Below, one piece after another: positions 25,414 to 34,062 of a DNA stretch of 64,000 nucleotides. This DNA comes from Leptobacterium sp964389205 (GTDB taxonomy: Bacteria; Bacteroidota; Bacteroidia; Flavobacteriales; Flavobacteriaceae), in the NCBI GenBank assembly GCA_964389205.1, contig CAYMDH010000002.1, positions 91,588 to 155,587 of the forward strand, read 5' to 3'. The translations under genes and the position numbers were made by a program. Positions within the stretch are counted from its first letter, which is position 1. Each line of letters starts with the position of its first letter. A model generated the notes under the pieces. It had not been told where the DNA came from. It searched no databases and saw only the letters and a list, made by a program, of their open reading frames with translations.

Positions 25414-26592
25414 ATGAATCAAGATAACTACTGTTTAAGAAAAATAAGAAAGAATATTACATTTTTACTTTTTATTTTTTCGTTTGCTATTCAAGCACAA
25501 CAATCTTATTATTTTCCTGAAAAAAATGAAACATGGAAAGAAAAAATTCCTGCTGCATATGCTATAAATAACGGCAAACTCACAGAAGCAGTTACCTATG
25601 CAAAAGAGAATGAATATTCAGGATCAAAAGATTTAAGACTTGCTATTATTAAGAGCTTTGAAAGAGAGCCGTTCCATAAAATTTTAGGACCCACAGAAAA
25701 AAGAGGCGGTCCTGCTGGAATGATTTTAAAAAACGGATATATAGTAGCCAAATGGGGAGATCTTAAGAAAGTAGATATGACTTTTAGTGTTACCAAAAGT
25801 TATTTATCTACTATAGCTGGATTAGCAAGTGATGAAAACTTAATTGTCTCTACTAATGATGCTGTTAAAAACTATGTTTGGGATGGTACATTTAATGGAG
25901 TACATAACTCTAAAATAAATTGGGATCATTTACTTACACAATCTTCCGATTGGTCTGGAACTTTATGGGGAGGCCATGATTGGGCAGATAGACCGCCACG
26001 AAATGGAGGTATCGATGATTGGAAGAACAGAAAATTAAATGAACCGGGAACCGTTTTTGAATACAATGATGTACGTGTAAACTTATTGGCATATTCATTA
26101 TTACAAGTATACAGAAAGCCAGTACCAGTAGTTCTAAAAGAAAAAATAATGGACCCCATAGGAGCATCTACTACTTGGAGGTGGTTTGGGTATGATAATG
26201 CTTGGGTTAATATAGATGGTATTAAAATGCAATCAGTTACTGGAGGAGGACATTCAGGAGGAGGACTTTTTATTAATACGGAAGACCATGCGCGTTTTGG
26301 ATTACTCTTTTTAAATGATGGGAAATGGAAAAACAACCAATTAATTAGCAAAGAATGGATAGATAAAGCAATCACTCCTTCTAAAGCAAATGTAAATTAC
26401 GGATATATGTGGTGGCTTAATAAAAAAGGATCTAGACATTGGGAAGGAGTATCTGAAGATATTTACTATGCTGCTGGTTTTGGAGGTAATTTTATTGTTA
26501 TTGATAAAGAACATGATTTGGTTATTGTCACACGATGGTTAGAACCTTCTAAAATTGGGGAGTTTGTTAAGAAAGTGATGGATGCATTATAA
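25414..26592 (+). CDS. Serine hydrolase of the beta-lactamase/class C family
   Basis: A 392-residue secreted protein with signal peptide ending near AQAQQ (residue about 29). It has the S-x-x-K motif SVTK (Ser125, Lys128), YNDVRVN as the Tyr-x-Asn element, and HSGGG as the third motif. The family includes esterases, D-aminopeptidases and beta-lactamases, so the substrate is not known. The next gene, seven bases downstream, belongs to a symporter, so an operon is possible. Confidence 0.8.
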   Translation: MNQDNYCLRKIRKNITFLLFIFSFAIQAQQSYYFPEKNETWKEKIPAAYAINNGKLTEAVTYAKENEYSGSKDLRLAIIKSFEREPFHKILGPTEKRGGPAGMILKNGYIVAKWGDLKKVDMTFSVTKSYLSTIAGLASDENLIVSTNDAVKNYVWDGTFNGVHNSKINWDHLLTQSSDWSGTLWGGHDWADRPPRNGGIDDWKNRKLNEPGTVFEYNDVRVNLLAYSLLQVYRKPVPVVLKEKIMDPIGASTTWRWFGYDNAWVNIDGIKMQSVTGGGHSGGGLFINTEDHARFGLLFLNDGKWKNNQLISKEWIDKAITPSKANVNYGYMWWLNKKGSRHWEGVSEDIYYAAGFGGNFIVIDKEHDLVIVTRWLEPSKIGEFVKKVMDAL

Positions 26593-26598
26593 CAAAAA

Positions 26599-26853
26599 AT
26601 GAATAAAAGCAAGAACAAGGCATATTGGAAAACAAATTTAAAATACCTAGCAATTTTATTGAGTATTTGGTTTTTAGTATCCTATGGTTTTGGAATTCTC
26701 TTAGTTGATGAATTAAACACAATACGTATTGGAGGTTTTAAGTTAGGTTTTTGGTTTGCGCAACAAGGATCTATTTATGTATTTGTTATTTTAATCTTTG
26801 TGTATGTTAGATTGATGAATCGCCTCGATAAAAAATACGATGTAGACGAATAA
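26599..26853 (+). CDS. DUF4212 protein, small subunit of sodium/solute symporter
   Basis: An 84-residue protein with two membrane segments (about residues 13-33 and 48-70), as in the DUF4212 family that always accompanies a sodium:solute symporter. It lies 15 bases before the symporter gene. Confidence 0.88.
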   Translation: MNKSKNKAYWKTNLKYLAILLSIWFLVSYGFGILLVDELNTIRIGGFKLGFWFAQQGSIYVFVILIFVYVRLMNRLDKKYDVDE

Positions 26854-26867
26854 ATATTTCCTTTCCT

Positions 26868-28565
26868 ATGGATGTACAAACATGGACTTATATTCTTGTA
26901 GCAATCACCTTTTTATTATATATAGGAATTGCAATTTGGTCTCGTGCATCTTCTACAAAAGATTTTTATGTAGCCGGAGGAGGGGTATCTCCTTTAGCAA
27001 ACGGAATGGCTACTGCTGCAGATTGGATGTCTGCAGCTTCTTTTATTTCTATGGCTGGTATTATTTCTTTTGCAGGCTATGATGGTTCTGTATACTTAAT
27101 GGGTTGGACCGGAGGTTATGTACTTTTAGCTTTATTGCTTGCACCTTATTTAAGAAAGTTCGGAAAATTTACAGTTCCAGATTTTATCGGGGATCGTTAT
27201 TATTCTAATGTAGCGCGTTTTGTTGCTGTAATTTGTGCTTTATTTGTTTCCTTTACTTATGTAGCTGGTCAGATGCGTGGCGTAGGTGTCGTTTTTTCTC
27301 GCTTTTTAGAAGTAGATGTAAATACTGGAGTAATCATTGGGATGGTAATTGTATTGTTTTATGCTGTTTTAGGAGGTATGAAAGGCATTACCTATACACA
27401 AGTAGCACAATATTGCGTATTAATTTTTGCGTTTATGGTACCTGCTATCTTTATTTCAATTCAAATGGTTGGAAATCCAATACCTCAATTAGGACTGGGT
27501 GGTACCGTAGATAATGGAATGTATCTTTTAGATAAATTAGATGATTTACATAAAGAATTGGGTTTTCATGAATATACCTCAGGAAGCAAATCTACTATAG
27601 ATGTATTTTTTATTACGGCTGCATTGATGTTAGGAACTGCAGGATTACCTCATGTAATTGTTCGTTTTTTTACAGTTCCTAAAGTAAAAGATGCACGAAA
27701 ATCTGCTTTATATGCACTTGCTTTTATAGCTATTTTATATACAACTGCACCAGCTATAGCTGTGTTTGCTAGAACCAACCTTATAGAAACAGTACGAGAC
27801 AAAGAATATAAAGAAATGCCAGCCTGGTTTAAAAAGTGGGAAACAACAGGCCTATTAACTTACGAAGATAAAAATGGAGATGGTAAGATACAATATGTTG
27901 CAGATGGAGCAAAAAATGAATTAGTAATTGATCGCGATATTATGGTATTAGCGAACCCTGAGATTGCGCGTTTGCCTAACTGGGTCATTGCACTAGTGGC
28001 AGCGGGTGGCTTGGCTGCAGCATTATCTACAGCTGCTGGCCTGTTATTAGTTATTTCTGCCTCTATCTCGCATGATTTATTAAAAAAGATGATACTCCCC
28101 GAAATTTCTGAAAAAGGAGAGTTATGGGCTGCTAGAGGAGCTGCTTTGGTAGCTGTATGTATAGCCGGCTATTTTGGTATTAACCCTCCTGGTTTTGTAG
28201 CTTCGGTAGTAGCGCTTGCTTTTGGTTTGGCCGCAGCATCTTTTTTTCCAGCAATTGTAATGGGAATCTTCTCGAAAAGAATGAATAAAGAAGGAGCAGT
28301 AACAGGAATGATAATAGGCTTATTAATTACATTATATTATATAGCAAGATTTAAATTACATTGGATTGGAGACGAAGCGAGTAGTGGTAAAAAAGATTGG
28401 TGGTTTGGGATATCTCCAGAGGGTTTTGGTACCGTTGGCATGCTTCTTAATTTTTTAATAGCAATAGTAGTTTCTAGATTTACTTCTCAACCCCCAGAAG
28501 AAGTAGTTGCAATAGTTGAAGATATTAGAATTCCTAAAGGAGCAAAAGAAGGAATTCAGCATTAA
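26868..28565 (+). CDS. Sodium:solute symporter (acetate/pyruvate-type, VC_2705 group)
   Basis: A 565-residue membrane protein with about 13 hydrophobic segments of the SSS family. Conserved signs are AADWMSAASFISMAG near residue 50, GGMKGITYTQVAQY near 170 and GLAAALSTAAGLLLV near 385. The soluble insert with DKNGDGKIQ near 335 is seen in this subgroup. With the DUF4212 subunit it probably imports acetate or another short carboxylate. No regulator is next to it. Confidence 0.9.
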   Translation: MDVQTWTYILVAITFLLYIGIAIWSRASSTKDFYVAGGGVSPLANGMATAADWMSAASFISMAGIISFAGYDGSVYLMGWTGGYVLLALLLAPYLRKFGKFTVPDFIGDRYYSNVARFVAVICALFVSFTYVAGQMRGVGVVFSRFLEVDVNTGVIIGMVIVLFYAVLGGMKGITYTQVAQYCVLIFAFMVPAIFISIQMVGNPIPQLGLGGTVDNGMYLLDKLDDLHKELGFHEYTSGSKSTIDVFFITAALMLGTAGLPHVIVRFFTVPKVKDARKSALYALAFIAILYTTAPAIAVFARTNLIETVRDKEYKEMPAWFKKWETTGLLTYEDKNGDGKIQYVADGAKNELVIDRDIMVLANPEIARLPNWVIALVAAGGLAAALSTAAGLLLVISASISHDLLKKMILPEISEKGELWAARGAALVAVCIAGYFGINPPGFVASVVALAFGLAAASFFPAIVMGIFSKRMNKEGAVTGMIIGLLITLYYIARFKLHWIGDEASSGKKDWWFGISPEGFGTVGMLLNFLIAIVVSRFTSQPPEEVVAIVEDIRIPKGAKEGIQH

Positions 28566-28568
28566 TTA

Positions 28569-28892
28569 TTATTTAGGCTCTAGAGATAACACATATTTAT
28601 AACTCTCATTCAAATAATAAGAAAGCAATTCCATATTGTCATACATACTTTCAGAAATTAAAACATAACCTCTCATAACTGCCCCGTAAGATTTGTAGAG
28701 CGTTGTATTATGTTTTTTTATAAATTTTTCCTGTGCTTCTTTCGAAAATCGAAAGCCAATTTCCCCTGCCTTATTAAATAGTGTAAACATATGCCCATTT
28801 GCTGAAGTATATGGCATCGTTTTCCCCTTTCTTTTAAAGTTTGAATTGGTAGCGATTATTTTATCGTAAAAAGCTAACTTTTCTTCCCACAT
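28569..28892 (-). CDS. TfoX-N-terminal-like small protein
   Basis: A 107-residue protein whose middle part (NGHMFTLFNKAGEIGFRF, then LYKSYGAVMRGYV) resembles the TfoX N-terminal fold found in competence regulators and stand-alone proteins. Function is not known. It is 7 bases downstream of the SRPBCC pseudogene on the same strand. Confidence 0.55.
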   Translation of the reverse strand: MWEEKLAFYDKIIATNSNFKRKGKTMPYTSANGHMFTLFNKAGEIGFRFSKEAQEKFIKKHNTTLYKSYGAVMRGYVLISESMYDNMELLSYYLNESYKYVLSLEPK

Positions 28893-28899
28893 AAATATT

Positions 28900-29333
28900 T
28901 TATTTATAATTTTCTGCGAAATCTTTAAAATTGTGCATCCACTTTTCGGCAGGCTTTCTATACATGCTAGGGAAGAGAAGAGCGATAATTTTTGGTAGAA
29001 ACCAATTTATACGTGTATACACTACTTCAGTTTCGTAACGAGTTGTAGAATCATCTAATGCGGTAAAAGTGCATTTCATAGTATTATCCATATGCTTATG
29101 ATGGTAAAATGCTTCAAAAGTATCAGGGAGTTTATTAGAAATGATGGTTTCTGTTAATTCCATCTCTTGTTTTCCATGTTTGTAATACATCTTAGAAATA
29201 GTCCCTTCTTTACTTGCCACTCCTTCTATAAGCTCTTTCCTATCAAATCCTTCTTAAGGTTTTTAGGGTCTGCAAAAAGCATGGTAACTACACTTATGGA
29301 TTGTTTGATATCTATAGATCCTTTAAACTTCAT
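28900..29333 (-). pseudogene. SRPBCC-family protein, frameshifted
   Basis: The natural start ATG is at 29333: MKFKGSIDIKQS...FADPKNLK, a normal SRPBCC start. Then the frame runs to a TAG after KSL. The rest of the domain (from FDRKELIEGVASKEG to the C-terminal FKDFAENYK) continues in another frame and ends at 28900. The junction near 29250 lacks about ten bases compared with the EWQDGF segment usually present in flavobacterial relatives. The second part alone could start at GTG 29220, giving a truncated 106-residue protein. Functional loss is likely. Confidence 0.75.
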
Positions 29334-29437
29334 TATATTTTTATTTTATAAAAGATTGTACTAAAACAAAGTTGAATTAAAAAAATAAAAGCACTGTTAA
29401 CTTTTATCGGGAACTCTTGTAATTAATTATCTAACCT

Positions 29438-30321
29438 TCATATACCAACGCTATCTATTTTTGCAAAAACAGAAAGAATGATACGAACAGCATTTTTGTA
29501 GAATTTGGGTGTAATATTTTTAAAATCATCTGATGGGTGATGATATCCAGGATGATCTTCATCTCCAAAATATAAGAAAGGTATTTTAGCTCGATGAAAG
29601 GGGTCGTGATCTGAAGCATAGGTCCAATCTTGTTTTCCATCGGTTCCGTCATGTCCTATTAAAATTTTTGTTGAGGTAGGGTTTTTAAATTTCGTAATGA
29701 TAGCTTTTAAACCTTCGTTGTATCGCGTTCCTACCACATACAATTCATCTTTGACGCTACGACTAATCATGTCCATATTGATATTGGTTACAATATCAGT
29801 ATCTTTCATTTTTCCAACAAAATACTTAGCACCTTCCAGACCAAGTTCTTCAGCATCAAAAGCAGCTAAAATTACTGTGTGCCTTGGAGGGTTTTATGTA
29901 AATATTCTGCAAAACTAAATAAGGCTGAAATTCCAGAGACATCATCATCTGCTCCGTTGTATATTTTTCCTTTTTGAATGCCTAAATGATCATAATGGGC
30001 ACTTACTACTATATATTTATCGGGGCAATCTATCCCTTTAAATTGAACGAGAACATTAACCCCATTGTATTGTTTTCCTCCTGTTTTAAAAGCAAAAGGA
30101 TGTTCATAATTGCTTCCAAAAGCAGGAGCATTCAATTTTTTAAATTCTTTAATAAGATACTTGCGAGCCATTGCATTTCCTTTTTCACCGGTTCTTCTTC
30201 CTTGAAAAGTATCTGAAGAAAGTGTTTTTAGCCGTTCTAAGAGCTCAGCTTCGTTAAAAGATTGTGCAGTTACAAACGTTATAAATAGAGATAGTATAGA
30301 GAGAAGAATGTACTTTTTCAT
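29438..30321 (-). pseudogene. M28-family metallopeptidase, single-base frameshift
   Basis: The first part (from 30321) has a signal peptide, GRRTGEKGN, the zinc-site SAHYDHLG and NGADDDVSG, then is cut at LHKTLQGTQ. In another frame the sequence goes on as PPRHTVILAAFDAEELG and through INMDMI, YASDHDPF and GYHHPSDD to 29438. One extra A in the run at 29892-29895 (plus-strand TTTT) would restore a full protein of about 294 residues. All zinc and catalytic residues are present across both parts, so the lesion is recent or a sequencing error. Confidence 0.8.
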
Positions 30322-30353
30322 AGGTTTAAAAAATAGGATACTAACTTTCTGAC

Positions 30354-30391
30354 ATAAAAAATCCCAAACTATAATTGTATAATTTGGGATT
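30354..30391 (-). terminator. Terminator downstream of sdhB
   Basis: On the minus strand AATCCCAAA pairs with TTTGGGATT around a 14-base loop and is followed by TTTTTT. It lies 44 bases after the sdhB stop. Confidence 0.75.
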
Positions 30392-30434
30392 CAATCTTAT
30401 ATAGACTCTTCGTTTTATAACGAGAGATTCAATA

Positions 30435-31178
30435 TTATTTTACACTGGCTTTTAGATATTCTCGATTCATACGTGCAATATTTTCAAGAGAAATTCCTTT
30501 AGGGCATTCTATTTCACAAGCTCCTGTATTTGTACAATTTCCAAAACCTTCTAAATCCATTTGGGCTACCATGTTTGTAACACGGTCAGTTGCTTCAACT
30601 TGCCCTTGTGGTAGTAAAGCATATTGAGAAACTTTAGCACCAACAAATAACATGGCGCTTGAATTTTTACAAGTAGCTACGCAAGCCCCACAACCAATGC
30701 AGGTAGCAGCATCCATTGCTTCATCTGCTGCATGCTTAGAAATAGGTGTAGCATTTGCATCTTGCGTATTTCCAGAGGTATTCACAGAAATATAACCCCC
30801 AGCATGTTGAATACGATCAAAAGAGGAACGATCTACAACCAAATCTTTTATTACTGGAAATGCAGCAGCTCTAAAGGGTTCAATAGTAATGGTATCTCCA
30901 TCTTTAAACATACGCATATGTAATTGACAGGTAGTTACTCCTCTGTCTGGACCATGTGCTTCTCCGTTAATATACATGGAGCACATACCACAAATACCCT
31001 CACGACAATCGTGATCAAAAGCTACAGGTTCTTCTCCTGTATTTATCAACTGTTCATTTAAAACATCCATCATTTCTAAAAAAGACATATGCTCTGAAAT
31101 ATCAGTCACCTTATAATCAACCATTCGACCCTTAGTACTAGCGTCTTTTTGTCTCCAAATTTTTAATGTAAGATTCAT
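30435..31178 (-). CDS. sdhB: Succinate dehydrogenase / fumarate reductase iron-sulfur subunit
   Basis: A 247-residue subunit that carries electrons from SdhA to menaquinone. The [2Fe-2S] ligands are in CREGICGMC and TTCQL, and the cluster motifs CIGCGACVATC and CTNTGACEIECPKG supply the [4Fe-4S] and [3Fe-4S] centres. It is the last gene of sdhCAB, ten bases after sdhA, and is followed by a terminator. Confidence 0.96.
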   Translation of the reverse strand: MNLTLKIWRQKDASTKGRMVDYKVTDISEHMSFLEMMDVLNEQLINTGEEPVAFDHDCREGICGMCSMYINGEAHGPDRGVTTCQLHMRMFKDGDTITIEPFRAAAFPVIKDLVVDRSSFDRIQHAGGYISVNTSGNTQDANATPISKHAADEAMDAATCIGCGACVATCKNSSAMLFVGAKVSQYALLPQGQVEATDRVTNMVAQMDLEGFGNCTNTGACEIECPKGISLENIARMNREYLKASVK

Positions 31179-31188
31179 AATGCCTTTA

Positions 31189-33201
31189 TTATTTATATGA
31201 ACGTTGTTTTAGTTCAATATCATTAAACTCTAATTCTTCTTTATGTAGCACAGCATCAGCAGGCTCACCTTTATATTCCCAAGCAGAAACATATGCATAA
31301 TCTTTATCATTACGTTTAGCTTCTCCCTTTTGTTCACCATCTAATTCTACAGATTCTTCTCTAAAGTGACCTCCGCAAGATTCATTTCTTTCTAAAGCAT
31401 CTTTAGCAAATAGCTCTCCTAGTTCTAAGAAATCTGCTACACGTCCTGCTTTTTCTAATTCTGGATTCATTTCATTAGCAGTACCAGGAACACTTACTTC
31501 TTTCCAGAATTCTTCACGAAGTGCTTTAATTTCAGCCATTGCTTCTTTTAAACCTTCAGCGTTACGAGACATTCCTGCTTTGTTCCACATAATGTTTCCT
31601 AATTTCTTATGGAAATAATCAACAGATTTAGTTCCTTCATTATTCACAAAGAAATTAATTCTTTCAGATACTTCTTTTTCAGCTTTATCAAATTCTGGTG
31701 TATCAGTCGCTATTTTTCCAGTACGAATATCATTAGATAAATAATCTCCAATAGTATAAGGTAACACAAAATAGCCATCAGCTAACCCCTGCATTAATGC
31801 TGAAGCTCCTAATCTATTCGCACCATGATCAGAGAAATTTGCTTCTCCAATTGCGTAGCACCCTGGTATTGAAGTCATTAAATTATAATCTACCCATATA
31901 CCACCCATTGTATAATGTACAGCAGGATAAATCATCATTGGAGTTTCGTATGGATTCTCGTCAACAATCTTCTCATACATCTGAAATAGGTTTCCATACT
32001 TTGCTTCTACAATAGCTTTTCCTAAATCGTATATTTTTGCCTCCGAAGGATTATCAATTCCATGAATTTTTGCCTGTTCTTTTCCGTATCGTTGAATTGC
32101 AGATGCAAAATCTAAATATACAGCTTCTCCTGTAGCATTTACACCATAACCAGCATCACAACGTTCTTTTGCAGCTCGAGATGCAACATCACGAGGCACT
32201 AAGTTACCAAATGCAGGATAACGTCTTTCTAGATAATAATCTCTTTCTTCTGGAGCCAAATCTGTTGGCTTTTTACGTCCTTCTCGAATGGCTTTTACAT
32301 CTTCTAAATTTTTAGGCACCCAAATACGTCCGTCATTACGTAATGATTCAGACATTAAGGTTAATTTAGATTGATAATCTCCTGATCTAGGGATACAAGT
32401 TGGATGAATTTGCGTATAACAAGGATTTGCAAAATACGCTCCTTTTTTATGTATTTTCCATGCAGCAGTAGTATTAGATCCCATTGCATTGGTTGATAAA
32501 AAATAAACATTTCCATATCCTCCAGATGCAATAACCACAGCATGTGCAGAATGACGTTCTATTTCTCCAGTAATTAGGTTACGAGCTATAATACCACGTG
32601 CTTTTCCATCAATCACTACTACATCTAACATTTCATGACGATTAAACATCTCAATTTTACCACGTGCAATTTGACGATTCATTGCAGAATAAGCACCTAA
32701 TAGTAATTGTTGTCCTGTTTGCCCTTTTGCATAAAAGGTACGAGATACTAAAACACCTCCAAATGATCGATTGTCTAATAAACCTCCATAATCACGTGCA
32801 AAGGGAACTCCTTGTGCTACACATTGATCAATAATGTTTGTAGATACTTCAGCCAAACGATATACGTTTGCTTCTCGAGAGCGATAATCACCTCCTTTTA
32901 CAGTATCGTAGAATAATCTATAAGTAGAATCTCCGTCTCCTTGATAATTTTTAGCCGCATTGATTCCTCCTTGTGCAGCAATAGAGTGTGCGCGTCTTGG
33001 AGAATCTTGATATGCAAATGCTTTTACATTATATCCTAGTTCTGCTAGAGTTGCAGATGCAGAACCTCCTGCCAATCCGGTTCCTACAACAATAACGTCT
33101 ATATTACGTTTATTGGCAGGGTTTACTAGATCGATATGATTTTTATAATTTGTCCATTTATCTTTAATTGGACCTTTTGGTACTTTTGAATCTAAAGCCA
33201 T
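31189..33201 (-). CDS. sdhA: Succinate dehydrogenase / fumarate reductase flavoprotein subunit
   Basis: A 670-residue flavoprotein that oxidises succinate to fumarate. The FAD-binding VGTGLAGGSASA near residue 40 is followed by HSIAAQGGINAAKNY (covalent FAD His region) and HPTCIPRSG; the last third has REE and CGGHFREE. Length is that of the Bacteroidota/menaquinone type. It lies between sdhC and sdhB. Confidence 0.96.
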   Translation of the reverse strand: MALDSKVPKGPIKDKWTNYKNHIDLVNPANKRNIDVIVVGTGLAGGSASATLAELGYNVKAFAYQDSPRRAHSIAAQGGINAAKNYQGDGDSTYRLFYDTVKGGDYRSREANVYRLAEVSTNIIDQCVAQGVPFARDYGGLLDNRSFGGVLVSRTFYAKGQTGQQLLLGAYSAMNRQIARGKIEMFNRHEMLDVVVIDGKARGIIARNLITGEIERHSAHAVVIASGGYGNVYFLSTNAMGSNTTAAWKIHKKGAYFANPCYTQIHPTCIPRSGDYQSKLTLMSESLRNDGRIWVPKNLEDVKAIREGRKKPTDLAPEERDYYLERRYPAFGNLVPRDVASRAAKERCDAGYGVNATGEAVYLDFASAIQRYGKEQAKIHGIDNPSEAKIYDLGKAIVEAKYGNLFQMYEKIVDENPYETPMMIYPAVHYTMGGIWVDYNLMTSIPGCYAIGEANFSDHGANRLGASALMQGLADGYFVLPYTIGDYLSNDIRTGKIATDTPEFDKAEKEVSERINFFVNNEGTKSVDYFHKKLGNIMWNKAGMSRNAEGLKEAMAEIKALREEFWKEVSVPGTANEMNPELEKAGRVADFLELGELFAKDALERNESCGGHFREESVELDGEQKGEAKRNDKDYAYVSAWEYKGEPADAVLHKEELEFNDIELKQRSYK

Positions 33202-33213
33202 ACTATATTAAGA

Positions 33214-33885
33214 TTAATGGTTAAAGTGATGATATAATGCAATGAAAACAAATCCTAATGGGATAAGTATAGCATAAGCTGTCCCTATTTTTTTCATTAC
33301 TTTTTTTCTACCTACTGTAGCACCTACAGACTGAAAAGCAGAGTTAAAGCCATGTAATAAATGCATTGCTAAAAGGATAAATGCGACAATATATGCACCA
33401 ACTCTAATTGGGTTTTGAAACTTATGATGCACTTCGTAATAATATTTGAATTCTCCGTTGTGCATTCCAGATAAATCTCCTAAAACATATTTAGTATTGA
33501 GCTCTGGGAAAAAGAAGTCTATAAAATGGAGCGCAAAGAATGCTAAAATAGTAGCCCCACTCCAAATCATATTTCTAGACATCCAACTAGAATTAGCGGC
33601 ACCATTGTTTTTAACATAACTAATACCAAGTGCTTTTCGGTTTTTAATCTCCAATACAAAGCCCATAACAAAATGGAATACTATAGCAAAAACTAAAACA
33701 GGTTGCAACCCAAATTGTACGACAGGGTTTGTACCCATAAAGTGAGATACTTCATTAAAAGTATCTGGGCTAAAAACCGATAAAATATTTATTGCAAAAT
33801 GCTGAAGTAAAAAGATCATCAGGAAAAAAGCAGAAAGAGCCATGGCTACCTTTCGTGCAATCGAAGATTTTAGAAATCCGCTCAT
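33214..33885 (-). CDS. sdhC: Succinate dehydrogenase cytochrome b subunit
   Basis: A 223-residue membrane protein with five hydrophobic segments, the single-anchor b-type subunit of menaquinone-linked enzymes. Candidate haem ligands are in LLQHFA, FHFVMG, LHFIDF and LLHGF. It is first of sdhCAB; a 12-base gap separates it from sdhA. Confidence 0.93.
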   Translation of the reverse strand: MSGFLKSSIARKVAMALSAFFLMIFLLQHFAINILSVFSPDTFNEVSHFMGTNPVVQFGLQPVLVFAIVFHFVMGFVLEIKNRKALGISYVKNNGAANSSWMSRNMIWSGATILAFFALHFIDFFFPELNTKYVLGDLSGMHNGEFKYYYEVHHKFQNPIRVGAYIVAFILLAMHLLHGFNSAFQSVGATVGRKKVMKKIGTAYAILIPLGFVFIALYHHFNH

Positions 33886-34062
33886 TAGTTAATTAATTTA
33901 GTCTAACAAAAATAGGTTACAATTTAGTTTATCACAAACTTAAAACTTTATTTTAAGTAACTATCAATGAATAATAGCATATATAAAATGCTTCTAAATA
34001 GTAATAAAATAATAAAAATTACTAATCACTTTTTTAAAATAGTCGATCTGTCTTGTAAACAA

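Noticed and set aside
26882..27514. Other-frame open stretches inside the symporter gene
   Set aside because: Shadows of the real gene with Cys/Arg/Tyr-rich composition.
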